Shown piece by piece: positions 60,183 through 64,000 of a DNA stretch of 64,000 nt. Origin of the DNA: Bacillota bacterium. Lineage in GTDB: Bacteria > Bacillota > UBA4882 > UBA8346. Under the pieces are notes generated by a model. The model worked only from the letters and a program-made list of their open reading frames with translations, ran no database searches and had not been told where the DNA came from. Each line of letters opens with the position of its first letter. The first letter of the stretch is position 1. Position numbers and translations under genes: made by a program. The stretch lies in assembly GCA_023426245.1 (NCBI GenBank), contig JAFABB010000055.1:1-64000 (forward strand), read 5' to 3'.

Positions 60183-61997
60183 TCACACGACTGCTCCTGT
60201 CAATTCAATCATTTCATTCAACAGCTTTTCAAACACTTTTAACGCATCTTGAACCGGCACAGACGACTCCATATCCACTCCGGCTTTTCGCAACAAATTT
60301 AAAGGGTAATCCGAATCACCACTCTTAAGAAAATCAAGATATTTGGCAACCGCGCCCGTTCCTTCTTTCAAAATCTTTTGGGACAGGGCAACCGCTGCCG
60401 AATAACCCGTGGCGTATTTGTAAACATAAAATGCACTGTAAAAATGGGGAATACGGGCCCACTCCATGGCGATTTCGGGATCAACAACCGTCTCTTCGCC
60501 ATAATAGAGCTGATTTAATTTTAAATATTGTTCCGAGAACCACTCTGCGGTCAAAGCGCCGCCATTTTCCACTTCCTGATGAATTATCTTTTCAAACTCG
60601 GCAAACATAGTCTGCCGGAAAACGGTCGTCCGGAATTGTTCCAGATATTGATTGAGCAAATAAAGTTTTTCCTGTAAATTAACGGAATTAGCAAGCAAAT
60701 GTTCCATCAACAAAGCTTCATTTACAGTAGAAGCCACCTCAGCGACAAATATTTTATATCCGGCATAGATATAAGGTTGGTGATGATTGGAAAAATAACT
60801 ATGAAGCGCATGCCCCATCTCGTGAGCGATCGTAAAAACGTCATGAACTTTTTCTTGATAATTGGCTAAAATAAACGGATGGGTATCATAAGCGCCCCAA
60901 GCATAAGCGCCTCCTGTTTTGCCTGCGTTTTCATAAACATCAATCCAGCCGCCATCAAATCCTTCTTCTACCAACTGAATATATTCCTTTCCCAAAGGAT
61001 GTAAACCTTTGAGTACCAATTGCTTTGCTTCCCTATAATCGATCGTTCGTTGGTATTCCGGGATTAAAGGTGTATATAAATCGTACATATGTAATTCCGG
61101 TATGTTTAAAAGTTTTTTGCGCAATTTTAGGTAACGGTTTAAAGCCGGAATATAATCGTGAATGACATCAATTAAACGATTGTAAACATTCGTAGAGATA
61201 TTGTCATCATATAAAGAGGCTTCCAATGCTGAATTAAAATGGCGGGTCTTGGCATAAAAAATGTCGGCCTTCACAGAAGCATCCAAAGTGGCTCCCAACG
61301 TGTTATGAAAATTAGAATATGTACTGTATAAGGCCTTAAAAGCATCCTGGCGAACCCTGCGGTCTTGACTTTCAATATACTTGGAATAACGGCCTTTGGT
61401 AAGCTCGACCTCTTCACCTTTCTCATCGGTAATGACGGGAAACTTAAAATCCGCGTTATCCAGCATGCCGAAAACAGTTCCGGCAGCATCAGAAATCTCA
61501 CCAGTTTGGGCCAGGATTTTTTCTTCGGCGGCTGATAAAATATGCTGTCTTTGCCGTTCCAGTTCTTTAAAAAAATATTCATAGACTTTGAGTTCCGGCT
61601 GCTCTTGAATATATTGCCGGAGACGTTCCGGCGGGCACTCTGCTAAAGCCGGTACGATGAATGATAGGGTACTGCCCACTTCAGTTGCAAGGCTCTGAAT
61701 ACGGTTGGTAAGAGCTTGATAGACTGCGTTCGCATTATTTTCATCCTTATGCATCTTGGCATAAACAAAAAGCTTATCCAGCAAGCGGCCGATTTGATCT
61801 TTTAATCGGAGAACATCCAAGAGATTCTGGCCGGAGTTTAGAAAATCAGCTTGAACCTCGTTTACTTTGGCTAAATCATCTTTGAGTTTTTTAAAATCCG
61901 ACTCCCAGTTGTCTTGACTTCCATAAATGTCACTTAAATGCCATTTAAATTCATTGGGAATCTCATCCCGTGTCGGTATTTGTTTCGAGTTTGCCAT
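60183..61997 (-). CDS. pepF: Oligoendopeptidase F (M3 family)
   Basis: 604 residues; zinc motif HEMGHALH begins at residue 392 and the family block VASTVNEALLMEHLL follows. N-terminal GDEIPNEFKWHLSDIY-like sequence and the C-terminal LNLLRKAGVDMESSVP are typical of PepF. It degrades oligopeptides of 7-17 residues in the cytosol. GGGAGG precedes the ATG. Confidence 0.95.
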   Translation of the reverse strand: MANSKQIPTRDEIPNEFKWHLSDIYGSQDNWESDFKKLKDDLAKVNEVQADFLNSGQNLLDVLRLKDQIGRLLDKLFVYAKMHKDENNANAVYQALTNRIQSLATEVGSTLSFIVPALAECPPERLRQYIQEQPELKVYEYFFKELERQRQHILSAAEEKILAQTGEISDAAGTVFGMLDNADFKFPVITDEKGEEVELTKGRYSKYIESQDRRVRQDAFKALYSTYSNFHNTLGATLDASVKADIFYAKTRHFNSALEASLYDDNISTNVYNRLIDVIHDYIPALNRYLKLRKKLLNIPELHMYDLYTPLIPEYQRTIDYREAKQLVLKGLHPLGKEYIQLVEEGFDGGWIDVYENAGKTGGAYAWGAYDTHPFILANYQEKVHDVFTIAHEMGHALHSYFSNHHQPYIYAGYKIFVAEVASTVNEALLMEHLLANSVNLQEKLYLLNQYLEQFRTTVFRQTMFAEFEKIIHQEVENGGALTAEWFSEQYLKLNQLYYGEETVVDPEIAMEWARIPHFYSAFYVYKYATGYSAAVALSQKILKEGTGAVAKYLDFLKSGDSDYPLNLLRKAGVDMESSVPVQDALKVFEKLLNEMIELTGAVV

Positions 61998-62039
61998 TGA
62001 TTATAACCTCCCGTTTTAGGTACAATTATCTTAAGATCC

Positions 62040-62066
62040 ATAATATTCTTCCCCAAACTTTGTCAA
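62040..62066 (-). promoter_or_regulatory. Possible pepF promoter
   Basis: Minus-strand TTGACA (62061-62066) with TATTAT (62040-62045) after a short 15-base spacer. A slightly different -10 (TTATGG) would give 17. The rest of the 61998-62312 gap holds no gene. Confidence 0.5.
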
Positions 62067-62293
62067 TCCTTTAGGGGATAATTTTTAAATTTTTAGTGAG
62101 AATTTTCCAGTTTATTCAAGCCAGCCATTCTTTACCGATTGAATTTCGACGAATTCGCTCAATTTCTTTAAGCTCCCCAAAACATAATAAAACTAAAAAT
62201 ACCGGTAACCCGGTATTCACTCATATTTAGTGGATTATTTCATATTATAATTTAGTCCGAATTGAAAATATAACTTAAGAAGCCATAAAAAAT

Positions 62294-62318
62294 AAATAAC
62301 AACCCGCTTGAGTTATTT
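62294..62318 (-). terminator. Terminator overlapping the hisC stop
   Basis: On the minus strand AAATAAC and GTTATTT form a 7-bp stem followed by ATTTTTT; the upstream arm includes the stop codon of hisC. Confidence 0.6.
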
Positions 62319-63419
62319 CTTCAAAGCGGCCCGAAATAATTTAAAGAATCGGTCATTTTGTTCAGCCGTTCCAAAAGTTACCCGAATATGATTGGGTAGA
62401 CCAAATGAGTGGGTTGGACGCACAATGACCCCATTTTGCAGTAAATAGCGATATATCTCCTGACTATCTTGCTTACAGTTAATTAAGATAAAGTTGGATT
62501 GGGTCCGAAGATATTCGACCCCCAGTTCATCCAGCTCTTCATAAAAATAACGTCTTCCGGCCAAAACCAATTCTTTACTTAATTGAATATGTTTTTTGCT
62601 TCCGATTGCTGCTACTCCAGCTGCCAAAGCTAAAATATTGACATTAAACGGGTCGCGAACCTTCTGCATTTGAGCAATTAAAAAAGGTTGTGCTACTGCA
62701 TAGCCCAAACGTAAACCAGCCATACCGTGGATTTTGGAAAAGGTGTGATACACAATAAGGTTATCAAAACCTTCACGAATGAAATCCAACCCATTGGGAA
62801 AATCCGGATCATCTGCAAAATCGGCATATGCTTCATCCAATACAACAAGAACTTTTTCAGGTAAACGCTTTAAAAACTCAACCAATTCGTCGCGTTTGAC
62901 AATGGTTCCTGTTGGATTATTCGGATTGCAAACAAATATCAGTTTCGTGTGACTTGTTACAGCTTCGCCCATCGCCCGCAAATCATTTCCCAAAGACCCA
63001 TCCGTACTTGTTACAAGGACAGGTTTCGCACCCATCAAAAGTGATACTGTTTCATACATGCTAAATGTCGGTGATGGAATAATAACTTCATCGGTAGGCT
63101 TTAGTATTGTTTCTGCCAAAATACGATTGACATCATCTAACCCGTTTCCAATTAAGAGTTGTTCAGGGGCAACCTTTAGCTCATGACATAGCGCTTCCTT
63201 TAAATAAAAGTGATTGGCATCGGGATACATATTTACCTTATCCAACAACTGGGTAATTGTTTGCCGAACTTCTTTTGAAGGGCCTAAAGGATTTTCATTG
63301 GAGGCCATCTTCACAACCCCGTTGATTCCCAGTTCCCGTTCCACTTCTTCAACGGGCTTTCCTGGAATATAGGGCGGAATTTTATCGATGCAGTTTCTGA
63401 ATAGATGATTGGAATTCAT
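62313..63419 (-). CDS. hisC: Histidinol-phosphate aminotransferase
   Basis: 368 residues; PLP-binding lysine K229 in YHTFSKIHGMAGLRLGYA, SNENPLGPSKEV near the N-terminus, FVCNPNNPTGTIV and VLDEAYADF. The pathway is histidine biosynthesis, but the same type often serves tyrosine/phenylalanine transamination. Its partner here is aroH, 12 bases upstream, which favours aromatic amino acid metabolism. AAAGGAG precedes the ATG. Confidence 0.92.
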   Translation of the reverse strand: MNSNHLFRNCIDKIPPYIPGKPVEEVERELGINGVVKMASNENPLGPSKEVRQTITQLLDKVNMYPDANHFYLKEALCHELKVAPEQLLIGNGLDDVNRILAETILKPTDEVIIPSPTFSMYETVSLLMGAKPVLVTSTDGSLGNDLRAMGEAVTSHTKLIFVCNPNNPTGTIVKRDELVEFLKRLPEKVLVVLDEAYADFADDPDFPNGLDFIREGFDNLIVYHTFSKIHGMAGLRLGYAVAQPFLIAQMQKVRDPFNVNILALAAGVAAIGSKKHIQLSKELVLAGRRYFYEELDELGVEYLRTQSNFILINCKQDSQEIYRYLLQNGVIVRPTHSFGLPNHIRVTFGTAEQNDRFFKLFRAALKK

Positions 63420-63431
63420 TTGAGGGCTCCT

Positions 63432-63800
63432 TTATTCCTGTGCTGTAAGATCAAGTCTAAGCTTGACGGCTTCTCGCAAATAAACCGGCTTAACTTCTGA
63501 TTTTTGCAAATCGGTATAAAAATATAATAATGCCCGAATACATAAAGGCAAAGCACCCAGTTTGGGAATTTCCTGGGCGCACATCAATGGTGTATCGACA
63601 AGTCCGATTTTACGTGCAGCTACGGCAGGAAACTCACTGATAATATCCGGAGTGGTTGTAAAAAAAATACTGACGATGTTTTGGGGTTGAATCTGGTTTT
63701 TTTCCATCAAACTTAATAACATTTCCTCGGTAGCGGAGACGATTGCGGCAGGTTCGTCTTTATGGATAGTAATCGCTCCCCTAACAGCTCTTAATTGCAT
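63432..63800 (-). CDS. aroH: Monofunctional chorismate mutase, AroH class
   Basis: 122 residues: LRAVRGAITIHKDEP, SIFFTTTPDIISEFPAVAARKIGL and PLMCAQEIPKLGALPLCIRALLYF are typical of the AroH trimeric barrel, which converts chorismate to prephenate. It precedes hisC in an operon. Confidence 0.92.
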   Translation of the reverse strand: MQLRAVRGAITIHKDEPAAIVSATEEMLLSLMEKNQIQPQNIVSIFFTTTPDIISEFPAVAARKIGLVDTPLMCAQEIPKLGALPLCIRALLYFYTDLQKSEVKPVYLREAVKLRLDLTAQE

Positions 63801-63804
63801 AATA

Positions 63805-64000
63805 TCACCCTATCGCCCGGTGGCTTAAGCCGACCGCCACTTCGTCCAAATGAATCAAACCGATACAAAAAAATGCCGCAACACTAATATGATCTCCCTT
63901 ACGGGCAATACCTAATTTCCCGCCAATGTTTAACCCGATGGATTTCGTTAAAATTTGGGACATTGCATCACGAGTAGCCCCTGCAATAGCCCCTTCTTCC
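63805..64000 (-). CDS. HutP-domain protein, 3' end only
   Basis: The last 65 codons of a gene that continues beyond the window. The reading frame gives EEGAIAGATRDAMSQILTKS, then LNIGGKLGIARKGDHISVAAFF and IHLDEVAVGLSHRAIG before a TGA at 63805-63807. This resembles the C-terminal region of HutP-like RNA-binding antiterminators of Bacillota. The stop lies four bases from the aroH start, so it is in the same operon. Confidence 0.7.
   Translation of the reverse strand, partial: EEGAIAGATRDAMSQILTKSIGLNIGGKLGIARKGDHISVAAFFCIGLIHLDEVAVGLSHRAIG

Overview
The window looks like chromosomal DNA of a low-to-mid GC member of the Bacillota. Evidence is the topA-trmFO-xerC-codY block, RNase J, HslO, YqeH/YqeG, TrmL, DprA, AGGAGG-type ribosome binding sites and frequent TTG/GTG starts. 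A PilMNOPQ cluster with a secretin (normally an outer-membrane pore), a MotAB pair and an exonuclease-like protein with a beta-rich tail leave open a diderm-type or otherwise unusual envelope, as in Limnochordia/Hydrogenispora-like lineages. That placement is inference. No rRNA, tRNA, CRISPR array or intact insertion sequence was seen.

Layout. 1-9.2 kb (mostly minus): GntR/LacI-type sugar regulator, codY, xerC, trmFO, topA, smg (DUF494), dprA and a zinc-ribbon protein. The usual hslVU pair between xerC and codY is absent. 9.2-17.3 kb: RNase J, a small Cys protein, then the operon aroE / pilM-N-O-P-Q-comFB, in which the secretin is a predicted lipoprotein with two C-terminal LysM domains. 17.5-24.6 kb: GH94 disaccharide phosphorylase with its own promoter, then yqeG-yqeH, hslO and mltG with a metallo-hydrolase. 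24.9-38 kb is an accessory region of small redox and stress genes (flavin reductase, nitroreductases, GapN-like dehydrogenase, LUD protein, DinB, GNAT, PNPOx, methyltransferases, MBL hydrolase). It contains at least four decaying genes: a frameshifted secreted HExxxH protein, an internally deleted nitroreductase, a frameshifted GNAT and an IS1595-like transposase remnant. It also holds several unexplained repeats.

38-39.7 kb is the most puzzling stretch. A structured leader with a 13-bp perfect hairpin, a GNRA-capped hairpin and an intrinsic terminator lies directly ahead of a small coiled-coil-like protein gene. It is preceded by a ~65-bp promoter-like module that recurs at 51.46 kb. Next to it is a seven-copy 42-bp minisatellite that is open in both strands. 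At 39.6 kb a near-consensus sigma-A promoter overlaps a perfect 12-bp palindrome upstream of a QueG-like / GNAT-like / GntR operon. A paralogous GNAT-like gene lies divergent to a MocR-type regulator just downstream.

43.7-64 kb is mostly housekeeping: a catalytic/non-catalytic M16 peptidase pair, YfcE-type phosphodiesterase, Na/Pi cotransporter plus PhoU, a 55-residue membrane protein, a complete four-subunit 2-oxoacid:ferredoxin oxidoreductase with a neighbouring P-loop ATPase, folC, trmL, NfuA-type scaffold, motAB, DUF502, pepF, hisC, aroH and the 3' end of a HutP-domain gene that runs off the window.
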